Of a stretch of DNA of 64,000 bases, positions 40,371-52,461 are shown in pieces. The position numbers and the translations under genes are program-made. How positions within the stretch are numbered: position 1 is the first letter of the stretch; each line of letters starts with the position of its first letter. This DNA comes from Quillaja saponaria (lineage: Eukaryota; Streptophyta; Magnoliopsida; Fabales; Quillajaceae), in assembly GCA_029379385.1 (NCBI GenBank), contig CM055612.1, forward strand, positions 17,236,001 to 17,300,000, written 5' to 3'. The notes beneath the pieces are model-generated. The model had not been told where the DNA came from. It ran no database searches and saw nothing but the letters and a program-made list of their open reading frames with translations.

Positions 40371-40805
40371 TTAATATGACAACCTTTCTTAGAGACACGC
40401 GATTTGGAATCCAGAAAGGCAAGAATCTAAGTTGATAAGAGTTCTTGCCACCAAGTTCATTGGTATATTATCATATATAATTTTAAATTTAACAAGAAAC
40501 ATTTATATTTGCATTATGAGAAATTTATCAACTAGCAAGATTATAAATTTACCAAGTGAAGATAAAAGAGGTATCAATTGAATATTGAGAATGTATTTAG
40601 AAGTGACTCACTTGAAGGGGTGTGATTAATACAATTGAATATTAAAGAAATTTATTAAAAAAAAATTCAAATTTAAAACAAGTTGATTAATACAAGGTAT
40701 TATTTTAGCTTGTTTGTATGTATTAGCTTGTTCATCCAACATTTTATTTGAAGATAATATGTGGGCCCCCGTGTGGAATACAATAGGCAATACATCTGAA
40801 TCCAA
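40371..40805 (-). other. Possible 5' part of the copia relic, then AT-rich spacer
   Basis: Minus-strand translation near 40380-40440 contains a weak match to the copia protease region (SCLSGFQIACL and ERLSY, compare MQGCL...AERFIYVGD). If real, it is upstream coding of the relic at 32115-32746. The rest holds nothing recognisable up to the OMT duplication block. Confidence 0.3.
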
Positions 40806-41160
40806 CGTGGATTGATTTAATTATAGCATTATTAAAGAATAGAATCTCTTGCACGGCATTAGTGTTTTAAATATTGAGTCCAGAAATTTTGTTTTGCCTT
40901 TCAGCTGATCTAGCATTCTAGTGACTGTGGTTAAAATTCCTTCAATTGGTAAGTAGACAGTAGTACGTACCTTTCTCTTGCTTTGATTTTCCATACTTTA
41001 CCATTTTAAACAAACCGACTTTACAATTCAGTACCCATAAACGAAATTGTTGAGTTGATTGTCCGAAGTTTCCCGATCACTAGATCTTTTCCTAAATATA
41101 TAACTGGCTTTATATTTACATGCAAATATTTTTTCAATGTAAAGTTTGTAGTTTTCTTGT

Positions 41161-41184
41161 TGTATATATATATATATATATATC
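41161..41184. repeat. (TA)n microsatellite in the 5'UTR intron of OMT gene 2
   Basis: About 11 TA units just before the acceptor; absent at the matching place in OMT gene 1. Confidence 0.9.
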
Positions 41185-41251
41185 TAGTACTTGCTTCTTT
41201 GTGTTTGGATCAGATTTAAGATTCATCTAGGAATTAAGAAATTTGATGAGA

Positions 41252-42398
41252 ATGGAGCAAAACCCAAGAAGGGTATTGGGTTTCCAAGGTTTACTGCAAA
41301 ACAAAGAGTTGTATCAGGTATGTAATGGCCCCCTTGCTCTTTCTAATTTTCTTTTATATATATATATATGCAATATGCTCTACAACTGTTGAAATTTCTA
41401 AGTTAATTGTTAAATCTTGTGGTAGTATATCTTGGAGACAAGTGTGTACCCTCGTGAACCAGCTCCTCTGAAAGAGCTGAGGGAAGTTACTGCTAACCAC
41501 CCAAGGTTTTTGTTTGTTTCAATTTTAATGTTTCAGATTCTAATCTCATTGGTTTTGAAAAAAAACTCTGTTCTTTGAAAATGGGTTACTGATGGCTAGC
41601 TAATACCCATTTATACATATTTTTGCTTTCACATTTTCAGGGCCGGAATGGCTACTGCACCTGATGCAGGTCAATTAATTGACCTGCTCCTGAAACTTGT
41701 GAATGCCAGAAAGACTATTGAGCTTGGAGTTTTCACTGGATATTCTCTGCTACTCACAGCTCTTTCAATTCCTGAGGATGGAAAGGTAACCATGATCATC
41801 ATCTTATGGTGATAATTCCGATCGAGGGCTCATTTTCAGATCATCTCATTATAAATCAGTAACCTGATATGGTGCAGATAATAGCAGTAGACATGAACCG
41901 TGAAACTTATGAGATCGGCTTACCATTAATTGAAAAAGCCGGTGTTAAACACAAAATTGACTTCATTGTCTCTGAGGCATTACCTTTTCTGGATCAACTA
42001 TTACAAGATGTAAGGATCATTAGTTTCTCTATATTTTTCCAATGAAAATTTGTTCATTAACTTTGAAATCTCTTTCGTTTTTCTCCGGGTATTATACTAT
42101 TTTGCAGGATGAAAATGAGGGAAACTTCGACTTTGCTTATGTGGATGCTGACAAAATTAATTACAAGCATTATCATGAAAGGATGTTGAAATTGTTGAAG
42201 GTAGGTGGTGTGGTTATGTATGACAACACACTCTGGGCAGGAACAGTTGTTATGAGTGATGAGATCACTCCAGAAGCAATGAAAACAAGCAGGCTTTCCA
42301 TACTGGAGTTTAACAAATTACTTGCAGCTGATTCTCGTGTTCAGATTTCACATGCTCCACTGGGAGATGGAATCACCATCTGCATGCGTATCTCTTAA
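41252..42398 (+). CDS. Caffeoyl-CoA O-methyltransferase-like protein, OMT gene 2 (237 aa, 5 coding exons)
   Basis: Paralogue of the gene at 21187-22824. Coding exons: 41252-41317, 41426-41505, 41641-41785, 41878-42009 and 42108-42398; splice sites are GT-AG and the joined frame is 714 nt with no stop. By hand alignment it differs from gene 1 at about 20 residues plus one single-residue gap (~92% identity). Conserved: [29 protein letters not shown], metal ligands in YVDADK and [17 protein letters not shown]. Differences cluster in the N-terminal tail, the SAM loop (EIGVYTG to ELGVFTG) and the substrate loop (SGTVV...PKELK to AGTVV...PEAMK; SHAALG to SHAPLG). This leaves room for a shift in substrate preference, but that is inference. 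Expected cytosolic, cation-dependent catechol O-methyltransferase. Confidence 0.93.
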
Positions 42399-42620
42399 TT
42401 TTGTGGTTCTATCTCGTGCCTGTCTCTGACTTGTTCAAACTATTTATAGACTAATCCCTTATATATGCCGGTATAAGTTGTACAAGTTGTCACACGAGAC
42501 AGCTGAAGGGCAAGTTGCAAGATGGACCATTATTATTATTTAATGATTATAATAAAACTTTAATATAATTTAATAAACTTTTTAATTTGAGTCAATTATA
42601 CTTCCTCTCATAAAAATGTT

Positions 42621-43237
42621 TGGTGGTGTTGATTATATAGAATGAAAAATTTCTCAGTTTTTTTTTTTTTTTTTGTTCTTTTCTTTTTTAAACTATGGGG
42701 TTAAATCAGTTGTATTTCAAAAAACATATGTATGTACTGAATTTCTTATTTATTTATCTTCAACAATATATATTAACACGGTCGTTCAACACAACAACTA
42801 GTTCTATTAAAATTAACTTAATAAGAATTAGTATGACATGGCTAATTAATATATTACCACATGGTGTGTTCATGTGTCATAAACTACGAATAGAACACTG
42901 ACATAGAACATAAATTAATCAAAATAAAATAAAAACTAAATTTATGTTTCTAAAATAATATGAAATTTGTACAAAAAATAAAGTAAAATTCAGAGTTTGG
43001 GATTTTAAAATGGACTTCAGTAAGATTAAATATTTTGAGATAAGGAAATTGCTTTGGATGGTTTGTTTACGAGTTAGTTAAAACTCGGTTCTTTGGAATT
43101 AACGTAGTGACCGATTTCACAAATTACAGAAAATAAGGTAAGAATTTTGAGAGTCCAGCAGATCAATTTTAAAGGGTTAGAAGAGGAGATAGATAAGAAT
43201 AATAATTTTTTTTTAAATAAATAAATAAGTTTATTTG
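42621..43237. other. AT-rich spacer between OMT gene 2 and the LINE
   Basis: Contains a poly(T) run near 42659-42674. The ORF at 42695-42901 has no protein character. Nothing else recognised. Confidence 0.5.
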
Positions 43238-43253
43238 TTACAATAATGATTTT
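43238..43253. repeat. LINE target-site duplication, left copy
   Basis: TTACAATAATGATTTT; the identical 16-mer is at 54057-54072. The right limit here is blurred because it runs into the LINE poly(T), which is poly(A) on the LINE strand. Confidence 0.85.
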
Positions 43254-46200
43254 TTTTTTTATAAGAAGGAAAATAAAAACAAACTAGAAGGAAGAAACAC
43301 CAATTCTATAACTCCAGGCAATGCCTATAGCGTCTCCATCTAAAGTAAGCAAAACCTTCTAAGGTGGTTGACATTAGCTATAATTGGTAACAACACCATC
43401 CAACATAAGATTAGCAAGTTTATTTGCAACTCTATTTGCTTCACAATACACGTGTCTCAACTCCACTTCCCAATCTCGATTAATTAGTTTAATAATGTCC
43501 CTAATATGTGGTTGATTTGTATTATGACTGTGAGTAGCCTTAGTGACAAAGGAGATTACCACTTGTGAATCTGACTCTGCAACTACCTTCTTATACCTCT
43601 TGTTCCAAATAGCTAGTAACCATAGTCTCTGAGCCAAAGCTCGGCTCTAACGGAATAATAACTCCTGCAACATTAGCAATCCCAGAATTTTCACGAGAAG
43701 CACCATTTGAATTAACCTCAACCCAATCATCTTTAGGAGGTTCCAATTTTATCAAAGTCTCCACATTTTGCATTCTAGGCAAAGACAATAATCTACTACT
43801 CTCAGCAAGATCAAATTCTTTAACCAACCTATTAATGCTAAAGCATGGGTCCACTGGCCATTGGAAGGATTCTTCAAAATTGTCCTTATTCCTCCAAACC
43901 CATAGAGTCCATGCAGTAACTCCAAACATTAGACTCCACCATTTATCTTTATTTCCCAAGTTACAAATTAGCCATTCTTCAAGTGTCATTGTAAAGAAAT
44001 TTGGCACTAGAGCATCACCCCTTAAAAATCTCCAGCAAGAAGCAACTCTATCACAGTCCCGCATAACGTGCAAGGTTGTCTCATTCACCGCCACGCAGCC
44101 ACCACATAAAGGACTAATCCCATCAAAATACGTAGCCCTATTGAAGTTCGTTAACAGCCCATCATTCGCCAATTTCCAAAGAAACAAACGAATTCTAGCT
44201 AGACCATGCCACCTCCAAATAATCTTCCATAGCTTGGTAACTACTTGTCCGGTATCCTCTGTTAATAACTTATAAGCTGAGTTAGAAGAGAATAAACCAT
44301 TGGGAGCAAAGCCCCACGCTACAACATCCTCGCTACCTTCATCACGGCACAAGAGCAAAGCCATAATTTTCTCACAAATTTCCATAGGAAGCATAGAATA
44401 AAGTTTAGCAAAATTCCACTCCCCATCACTAGTAACATACTCACGAACAGTAGCATAAAATTCACCATCCTCTAGATTCTTTAAAGCTAAACCAAGTAAA
44501 GGACCTGTAGAAGGTACCCATGTATCAATCCAAAATCGAATTGTATTTTCATTATTGACTACCTACTGAGTGCTATGCAATAAATCAGGTCATACCTTAC
44601 AAATGGATTTCCACAACCATGAGTCAGTAGCTTTTGGGATATGGGGTTGGTAGACATCATCATCCTGAAGATATTTTGCTCTGATAACCTAAGTCCAGAG
44701 ACTGTCAGGGTTTTTGATAATTCCCCAGCCTAATTTCATTAAAAAAAAACCCTGGTTGAAGTTCCATTAGTCCTTAGGCCAGAGACCACCCATGTTTTTG
44801 CTTTGTGTCATAACATCCCATTTAACTATATGGCACTCCTTATTACTCTCACTCTCGCCCAAAATGAACTTGCGACTTAGCTTAGTTAGCTCATCACAAA
44901 CCGAAATAAGAAGGCAAGTGGACTGAATAGTATACACTGGGAGTGCCTATAAAACAGCCTAAGCTAAAGTAATTCTCCTTGCCATAGATAAGCAATTTAC
45001 TTTCCAACTAGCCAGTCTCTGCTTCATTCTATCTACAATATGATGAAAGTGTCTTCTAGTGACTCTACCATAGAATAGAAGAACTCCAAGATATTTTCCT
45101 AGATCATCTGTGGACTTAAAGTTCTTGACATTAGCAATCTCCCTTTTAATTCTCCCTTTCACTCGTTTGCTACAATGAAAATGAGTTTTATTAATATTAA
45201 CTCTTTGTCCCGAAGCAGCACCAAATTCAATAAGTGTGTCTATAACAACCCGAGCTTATTCTGAAGTTGCTTCCACAAATAAAAGCAAATCATCTGCAAA
45301 CATAAGATGAGACGCCACAGGTCCCCTATTACCCACTGAAATAGGCCTCCAAATCCTCAGTGTGACTTTATCCGCAATAAGATGACTGAGCCTTTACACG
45401 TAAAGCACAAAAATATAAGGTGAAAGAGGATCAACCTATAGATACCCCTGGAAGCTTGAAATTGATCTGTAGGATTACCATTGCATAAAACTTGAAAGGT
45501 AGGAGACGTAATGCAATTCATAATAACTTCAATAAAATCATGCTCAAGACCCACCTGCAACAAAGTGTCTTTATGGAAATTCCAACTCAATCTATCATAT
45601 GCTTTCTACAAGTCCACCTTTATCACCATACACTGCTTTTTTCCTTTCATACTTCTGATAGAGTGAAGAATTTCCTGAGTTATTATAATATTATCCTGAA
45701 TGCTTCTCCCAGGGACAAAACTGACATGATTAGGAAACACTATTTGGGGCATAATCCCTTTCAATCTGTTGACAAGGATTTTTGATACAATTTTGTAAAT
45801 TAACATTGCAAAGACCGATTGGCCTGAATTGGGTCATATTAGTTGGTTGCTCAATCTTTGGAATAATTGTGATGAAGGTACTATTAACACTCTTTAGTAG
45901 CGTTGGTTGCTTGAAACAATCTCGAATAAACTTATAGAGATTATTTCCTACCACAACCCATCATGATTGAAAAAAGACAGCTTGAAAACCATCAGATCCT
46001 GGAGCTTTAAAAGGATGCATATCCACCAAAGCTTTTTTATTTTCCACAACTTCAATTGTACCTTTGAGCAAACTTAACTCTTCATCTAAAATATGAGGAA
46101 AAGAGTGAGTAGTGCAACGGGTAGGCCGATTGATTACGTCCCCCAAAAACAGCGTCTCCAAGCTCGGACTTTGAGTTCCTCTTGTCTTCAATCCATTGTC

Positions 46201-46935
46201 CCGAGTTGTCTTTTGGAACTACAACTCTATTGCACCTATGTCTGTTAACGGCAGTTGTATGGAAAAATTTAGTATTTCTATCTCCATAAACTACCCATTT
46301 GCTCCTAGACTTCTGATACCACGCAATCTCTTCTTGGTGTAGAATAGTGAGGAGTTCTTGTTGAATATCAATTTCTAACTTGATTAAAGCATCACTGGCT
46401 GATCGTTCAATTGCTTCCTATAAGCCTTTTAACCAGCCCAGTGCTCTCCTCTTACGCCTTGCCAAATTCCCAAATGTATGAAAGTTCCATTGCTTCAAGG
46501 GTTCAACAATATTCTGAAGCATAGATCACATAAGCACACTCTCATCCCAATTGTTATTCACAAACTCTTGAAAACCTTAGTAAGTGAGCCACATAGCTTT
46601 AAAATGAAAAGGACGACTATGAGTTATGCCCCCTAATCCATCCGTCTTGATCAAAAGAGGATTATGGTTAGATTTAACCAGGGGTAAAGTATGGAATACA
46701 GTATTAGAATAGCATGAAATCCAACTGGAGTTTGCTAGGGCTCCGTCAAGTCTTTTAAATACCTGATTATGCCCTCCTCTTTTAGCACCCTTCCAAGTGA
46801 ATTTAGCACCTTTAGCTCCTAGGTCGATGAGATTACAATTTTCGATCCAACTATTGAATTGATTATTTTTAGTTAAATTTGTTAGGACTCCTCCTTGTTT
46901 CTCTGAAGGAGTAGCAATTTCATTGAAGTCGCCTA

Positions 46936-46940
46936 CCGCA
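46936..46940. repeat. Copia target-site duplication CCGCA, left copy
   Basis: Matches 51856-51860 exactly and abuts the TG of the LTR. Confidence 0.95.
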
Positions 46941-47350
46941 TGATAGAAAATGTGGTGAGCACAACACATAAAATTGAAGATGATGAACAAATTGGAATAC
47001 TCAAAAGACAACTTCTACTTTGCTTAATCTCAAATTGAAAACATACAATAGGTATTTATAAGACTCATAATAGCAACTCTAAAGTCACACAACAAAATGT
47101 GTACTAATATGACTTTAACATCCATTATCCTAGACATTAAGGACTCAAACCCATTACTACAATTTTATTACACATTAACAACAACAAAACAAAAAAAAAA
47201 AAAAACACTTCCACTAGCACACAATAATTTATAGCCACCCATTATAAGAAATTAACTACCTCTTAAAACTCATTACATCAAAATAACTCACACCTTTTTA
47301 ACTTCCACTAACAATTTATCATAGGAAAATAAAGTTTATTATTTTCAACA
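46941..47350 (-). repeat. Copia 3' LTR
   Basis: 410 bp, TG...CA ends on both strands. It is longer than its partner mainly through a ~15-A tract near 47190-47206. Confidence 0.95.
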
Positions 47351-47359
47351 CTTCTCCTT
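47351..47359 (-). promoter_or_regulatory. Copia polypurine tract
   Basis: AAGGAGAAG on the minus strand, directly beside the 3' LTR; expected primer for plus-strand DNA synthesis. Confidence 0.8.
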
Positions 47360-47363
47360 AAAC

Positions 47364-50300
47364 TTAATTTTCCTTTCTAACTCCAAGCAATTCTCTCAAT
47401 CCTTGAAAGACTTCAAATTTAAGTGGTTTTGTGAAAATATCCGCAACTTGATCAAGAGACTTCACAAATTTGACTTTCACTTCTTTCTTGGCAATACCCT
47501 CATAGATGAAATGATACCTTGTGTCTATATGCTTGCTTCTATCATGGAAGACGAGGTTCTTTGCCAAAGCTAGTGCAGACTTGTTGTCAACAAAAATTTG
47601 GGTTGCTTCTTTTTGTGGCTCTTGTAGCTCCTTCAACAATCTTCTTAACCAAATGGCATGACAAATATAAGAGGTAGCAGCAACATATTCAGCCTCACAA
47701 GTTGAAAGAGTAACAATTGGCTACTTCTTTGAAACCCAAGAAATTGTATTATTTCCCATGAAAAATACAAAACCTGTGGTGCTTTTTCTATCATCCAAAT
47801 CTCCGGCAAAATCACTATCACAGTATCCCACAAGATCAATAATATGTGAAGAAGAATAAAATAGGCCATAGTCAAGTGTACCTCTTAGGTAGCGAAGAAT
47901 TCTTTTAGCCGTTTTCATGTGAGTAGAAGTAGGAGATTCCATGTAACGACTCACTACTCCAATAGCATAAAGAATGTCTGGCCTTGTGCAAGTCAAGTAT
48001 CTTAAACTTCCAACAAGACTTCTAAATAATGTGGGATCTACCTTCTCTCCAACATCATGCTTCGACAACTTCACTCCGCATTCCATGGGTGTATTAACAG
48101 AGTTACTATCAAGCATTTGGGATTTCTTAAGAACATATTTTGCATAGACTTCTTGTGAAATAAAAATTCCACCATCATTTTGCTTCACTTCAAAGTCCAA
48201 GTAGTAAGACATTAGCCCCATGTCAGTCATATCAAATTCATAAGTCATTGCCTTCCTGAAATCTTCAAACATGATTGGATTATTTCCTGTAAAAATTAGA
48301 TCATCCACATAAAGGCAAACAAATAAAACATCACATTTTTCATGTGCCTTCACATAAAGTGCATATTCATGTGGACATCTAACAAACCCATTTTCTTGAA
48401 AATACTTGTCAATTCGATTATTTCATGCCCTTGGTGTTTGTTTTAGGCCATACAAAGCCTTTTTTAGCTTCAAACCTTTGTCTTCTTGCCCTTCAATTAC
48501 ATAACCTTCAGGTTGATCAACATAAACCTCTTCTTCAAGAAAACCATGAAGGAAAGCAGATTTTACATCCAATTGATAAATCTTCCAATGCTTATGGGCT
48601 ACAAAGGAGATTAACAATCAGATTGTTTCTAAGCGAGCAACAGAAGCAAATACCTCTTCATAATCGATCCCCTACTTTTGTGCATAGCCTTTCGCAACTA
48701 GCCTCGCTTTGTACTTTGTACTTCTCAACTTCTCCTTTTGCATTTTTCTTCCATTTCACACCAATAGCTTTATGATCTTTTGGAAGATTTGCCAACTCCC
48801 AAGTATCATTTTTTTCAATAGCTATTATCTCCTCATCCATTGCTTGTCTCCACTTCTTGTCATTTTCAACTTCTTCAAAAAATAATGGTTCACTATTTAC
48901 AACAAGACAAAATAAATTAACATCTTCTATCACTTCTGTATTTTCATAAAGATCAAGAATACTTCTTGTTTTTGGTGACCTTTCACTTGAACTTTTTTCT
49001 GATGAAGGAGTTGGTGATGGAGGTGGAGTAATGGCTTCCAATGGTGCTTCTATATCTTGTTCTTCTTCAAAGTAAGGAAAAAAATCGTAACTTTCTTCTT
49101 CTTGAACATCCCAATCCCATGTTTCATCTTCATTGAACTCAACATCTCTACTAACTATGATTTTTCCATTCCTTGGGCTATAAATCTTGTACCCTTTGGA
49201 ATTTGAATCATAGCCAATAAATACATACTTCACACTTCGATCATCAAGTTTAGATCTCTCTTGATCAGGTACATGGGCATAGGCAATGGTTCCAAAAATT
49301 CACAAGTGAGAGACATTTGGCTTTTTTTCACTCCAAGCTTCTTGAGGTGTCTGGTTCTCCACACCTTTGGTTGGACATCTATTGGACAAATAAACTGCAC
49401 AAGAAACAGCTTCTGCCCAAAATTCTTTAGGCATATTCTTAGATTTCAACAAACATCGGGCCATATTAAGAATTGTTCTATTCTTCCTTTCTGCTACACC
49501 ATTTTGTTGGGGTGTCCTAAGAACCTTTAAAGGACGACGAATTCCTTGTATTTCACAAAAGATATTGAATTCATTTGAAGTGAATTCGCCTCCTCTATCG
49601 GACCTTAAAGATTTGATTACATGACCACTCTCTTTTTCAACAAGAGCTTTAAACTTTTTGAACACCTCAAAAGCCTTTGATTTTTTCTTCAAAAAATAAA
49701 CCCATGTTTTGCGAGTATAATCATCAATGAAAAGCAAAAAATAATGATTTTTACCAAATGAGCATGGCTTGATTGGTCCACACACATCGGTATGAATAAG
49801 CTGAAGTGGCTCGGTTGCTCTTGTGGCTTCTTTAGGAAAACTCTTCCTTGCATGTTTTCCAATGAGGCATGCTTCACACAATTGATTTGGGTGGTCAATG
49901 AATGGCAACCCATACACCATCTTCTTTTCTCCCAAATTCTTGAGTCCTCTAAAATTCAAATGACCCAACCGCATATGCCAACGCCATGTTGAATCTTTTG
50001 CACACATCTTCAAACATTTGGCACCATCGTTTTGGAGATTCAAAATGAACATCTTGTTTCTTGTCATGGACACCTTAGCAATAAGATTAGCATCTTGGTC
50101 TCTAAGCCAAAGGTTTTTATCTTTCATATGGATTTCATAACTCTTCTCCAAAAGTTGTCCCAAACTTAAAATGTTACTTTTTAATTTTGGAACATAATAA
50201 ACATCATAAATGAGCTTATGACCACCATCTTTCAAAGAAATTAAAATGGTACCTTTTCCTTTGATTGGAATTTTGGAAGAGTCTCCAAAGGTCACAAATG

Positions 50301-51411
50301 CACTCACTTTTTCATCAATCTCCAAAAATTTGCTTTTGTCCCCACACATATGATTGCTTGCACCATTGTCAAGGTACCATGAACTCTTGATCACCTCCTT
50401 TTCATCTCCTTTGAATGCTAGTAACAAAGTTGGCTCTTCCACTTCTTCTTTGTATTCAAGTAGATTAGCATTCTCTTCAACAACATTAGTATTACGACAT
50501 TCTGAAGCAAAATGACCTAATTTATGACAATTATAGCATTCACCATTACTCTTGTCATACCTCTTCTCATTTGGTCTTGCATAATTTCCTCTTCCTCTTC
50601 CACGGCCTCTTAATGATTGTTGGCCTCTTTCTTCATTATTATTCTCAAAATGATATTCTCCTTTTCCTCTTCTTCCTCTTCCTCGTCCACGACCATGACC
50701 ACGACCACGACCTCTTTGGTTTCTTTCTTGTACATTATTTTTTTCTTTGAAAGAAACCTTAGCTTGGAGAGCTTGTTCAAGCGGCTTCTCTTTCTTTTTC
50801 TTAAATCTTTCTTTATGGGCTTGTAATGATCCCATGAGTTGCTCAATAGACATGGTCTCCAAGTCTTTCGATTCTTCAATTACAACAACAATGTAATCAA
50901 ATTTTGGTTGCAAAGAGCGAAGGATTTTCTCCACCACACGAACATCTTCTACTTTTTCTCCATATCTTTTCAATTGGTTGACAGTGGCTAGCATTCTTGA
51001 AAAATAATCCGAAATTGACTCGGATTCCTTCATGTGCAAGGTTTCAAAATCTCCTCTCAATGTTTGGAGTAGAATCTTCTTCACTTTTTCAACTCCTTGG
51101 AGAGAGCTTTGCAAAATCTCCCAAGCTTCCTTGGTAGTAGTTGCTAGTGCCACCTTCTCAAACATGGACTCATCCAACCCTTGATAGATGAGGGTGAGAG
51201 CTTGTTGATCCTTCTTCCTAGCCTTTTGTAAGACATCTTTTTGAGCTGCAGACAAAACAGCTTCATCTTGTGGTTGGTCATATCCTTTCTCTACGATCTC
51301 CCATGCATCTTGTCCACCAAGCAAAGCTTTCATACGAAGACACCAATTGTCATAGTTGTCTTTAGTAAGACGAGGATATTGAAATGAGAACATTCCTGAT
51401 CCAGTAGACAT
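47364..51411 (-). pseudogene. Copia Gag-Pol polyprotein with five premature stops and one frameshift
   Basis: Starts [15 protein letters not shown] at 51411. Gag with UBN2-type domain, a [13 protein letters not shown] stretch, and zinc knuckle [14 protein letters not shown] (~50500-50545); protease [13 protein letters not shown] (~50345-50385); integrase with HMRLGHLN and CEACLIGKH, then [17 protein letters not shown] and [11 protein letters not shown] (D, D, E; ~49780-49490); RT with [11 protein letters not shown] (~48550) and YVDDLIFTGNN (~48300); RNase H with DSDFAGDLDDRKST (~47790), VDNKSALALA and HIDTRYHFI; end at 47364. Breaks: TGA 49300-49302, TAG 48672-48674, TGA 48618-48620, TGA 48423-48425, TAG 47721-47723, and a 7-bp tandem duplication (48708-48721) causing a frameshift. 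Catalytic motifs are otherwise preserved. It resembles Tnt1/Tork-type elements; the lineage was not tested. Confidence 0.95.
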
Positions 51412-51440
51412 CTCTCAAACTCACCAAATTAGAGAACTAG

Positions 51441-51452
51441 GCTCTGATACCA
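51441..51452 (-). promoter_or_regulatory. Copia primer-binding site
   Basis: TGGTATCAGAGC on the minus strand, three bases inside the 5' LTR, complementary to the 3' end of initiator methionine tRNA. Confidence 0.9.
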
Positions 51453-51455
51453 CTT

Positions 51456-51855
51456 TGATAGAAAATGTGGTGAGCACAACACATAAAATTGAAGATGATG
51501 AACAAATTGGAATACTCAAAAGACAACTTCTACTTTGCTTGATCTCAAATTGAAAACATACAATAGGTATTTATAAGACTCATAATAGCAACTCTAAAGT
51601 CACACAACTAAATGTGCACTAATATGACTTTAACACCCATTATTCTAGACATTAAGGACTCCAACCTATTACTACAATTTTATTACACATTAACAACAAC
51701 AATAAAAAAAAACTTCCACTAGCACACAATAATTTATAGCCACCCATTATAAGAAATTAACTACCTCTTAAAACTCATTACATCAAAATAACTCACACCT
51801 TTTTAACTTCCACTAACAATTTATCATAGGAAAATAAAGTTTATTATTTTCAACA
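51456..51855 (-). repeat. Copia 5' LTR
   Basis: 400 bp, TGATAG...CAACA on the plus strand, about 98% identical to the 3' LTR by eye. It carries the element's promoter by family rule; no TATA position is assigned. Confidence 0.95.
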
Positions 51856-52461
51856 CCGCACTCCAAGCTTCATAAATTCCCTGGCTTAAAAGATCAATAT
51901 CCCTCCAGCAAGTAGGTCGAATGTCTTCTCTAGGGTGGGCATAGACTGTTGTGAGATACCACCTACCATTATGCCCATCTTGATTTAAACAATGAATATA
52001 CTAAGATGTAGAAGCACAAACCTGAAGATCAGCTCCAAAATCCTACATCACCCAATTTCTACCCGAAAACCCACTAGATTTTTCAATGACAAAATTAGGA
52101 AAGCCAAGCCTCTGAATGGTACGTTTTGCCTTGTCCCTACTAATTCTAGGTTCAAGCAAAATTAGAATATTAGGTTTGTGAATTTGTAGAAGCATTTTCA
52201 TTGTACCTAAGAAGCTAGTACTACCAGCTCCTCCGCATTTCCATTATAAAACAATCATTAATACTACATACCAAAGAAGAAAAACAACAACTGACTTATT
52301 GGGAGCCATCATCCAAAGCCATGCCTTCAATGGTATTTCCCATCTTAGGAGACTCTGATTTGTCATTGCATATATTTTGGTCTAATTCATTCTTCACTAA
52401 GCTTCTTTATCAGGAGGTTTTAGTCCATGCTGTCATCCCCATCCTTTTCATCGTAGCGTTC

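Larger units (their letters stand above)
40806..42620 (+). repeat. Segmental duplication block 2 (OMT gene 2 with flanks)
   Basis: Counterpart of 20843-23400. It contains the same 5'UTR exon (ending TTCAATTG before GTAAGT near 40950), the same exon order and the same downstream AT-rich flank. It lacks several intron segments present in block 1 (introns 2, 3 and 4 are 108, 135 and 92 bases against 283, 262 and 277). Confidence 0.8.
46941..51855 (-). mobile_element. Complete Ty1/copia LTR retrotransposon (4915 bp) inserted in the LINE
   Basis: It has two LTRs, TGATAGAAAA...TTTTCAACA, at 46941-47350 (3' LTR) and 51456-51855 (5' LTR), a perfect CCGCA target duplication, a primer-binding site TGGTATCAGAGC on the minus strand at 51441-51452 (complement of initiator Met-tRNA), and a polypurine tract AAGGAGAAG at 47351-47359. 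The polyprotein order Gag-protease-integrase-RT-RNase H is that of Copia. LTRs differ by about seven substitutions over ~395 aligned bases plus an A-tract length change, so insertion is recent compared with its surroundings. The host LINE resumes in frame order on the other side. Confidence 0.97.
43374..52320 (-). pseudogene. LINE ORF2 (endonuclease-RT-zf-RVT-RNase H), broken and interrupted
   Basis: Minus-strand order. Endonuclease N-terminus at 52310-51861 (GGAGSTSFLGTMKMLLQIHKPNILILLEPR), cut by the copia element inside the endonuclease just before VGDFNEI (46935), resuming 46935-46577 (KFTWKG, FKRLDGALAN). RT follows: DGFQAVFFQS (~45965), FPNHVSFVPGRSIQDNIII (~45700), KAYDRLSW, then MFADDLLLF (~45285-45310, catalytic DD), KYLG. 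zf-RVT region 44394-43990 (FLWKLANDGLLTNFN..., CGGC...ETTLHVMRDC). RNase H 43720-43376 (VEVNSNGA, ESDSQVVISFV, RVANKLAN). Several stops and frameshifts, for example between 43637 and 43591, mean no active protein. Confidence 0.85.

Noticed and set aside
43835..44275. 146-codon plus-strand ORF
   Set aside because: Antisense shadow of the LINE zf-RVT region on the minus strand.
48425..48775. 116-codon plus-strand ORF
   Set aside because: Antisense shadow of the copia RT region.
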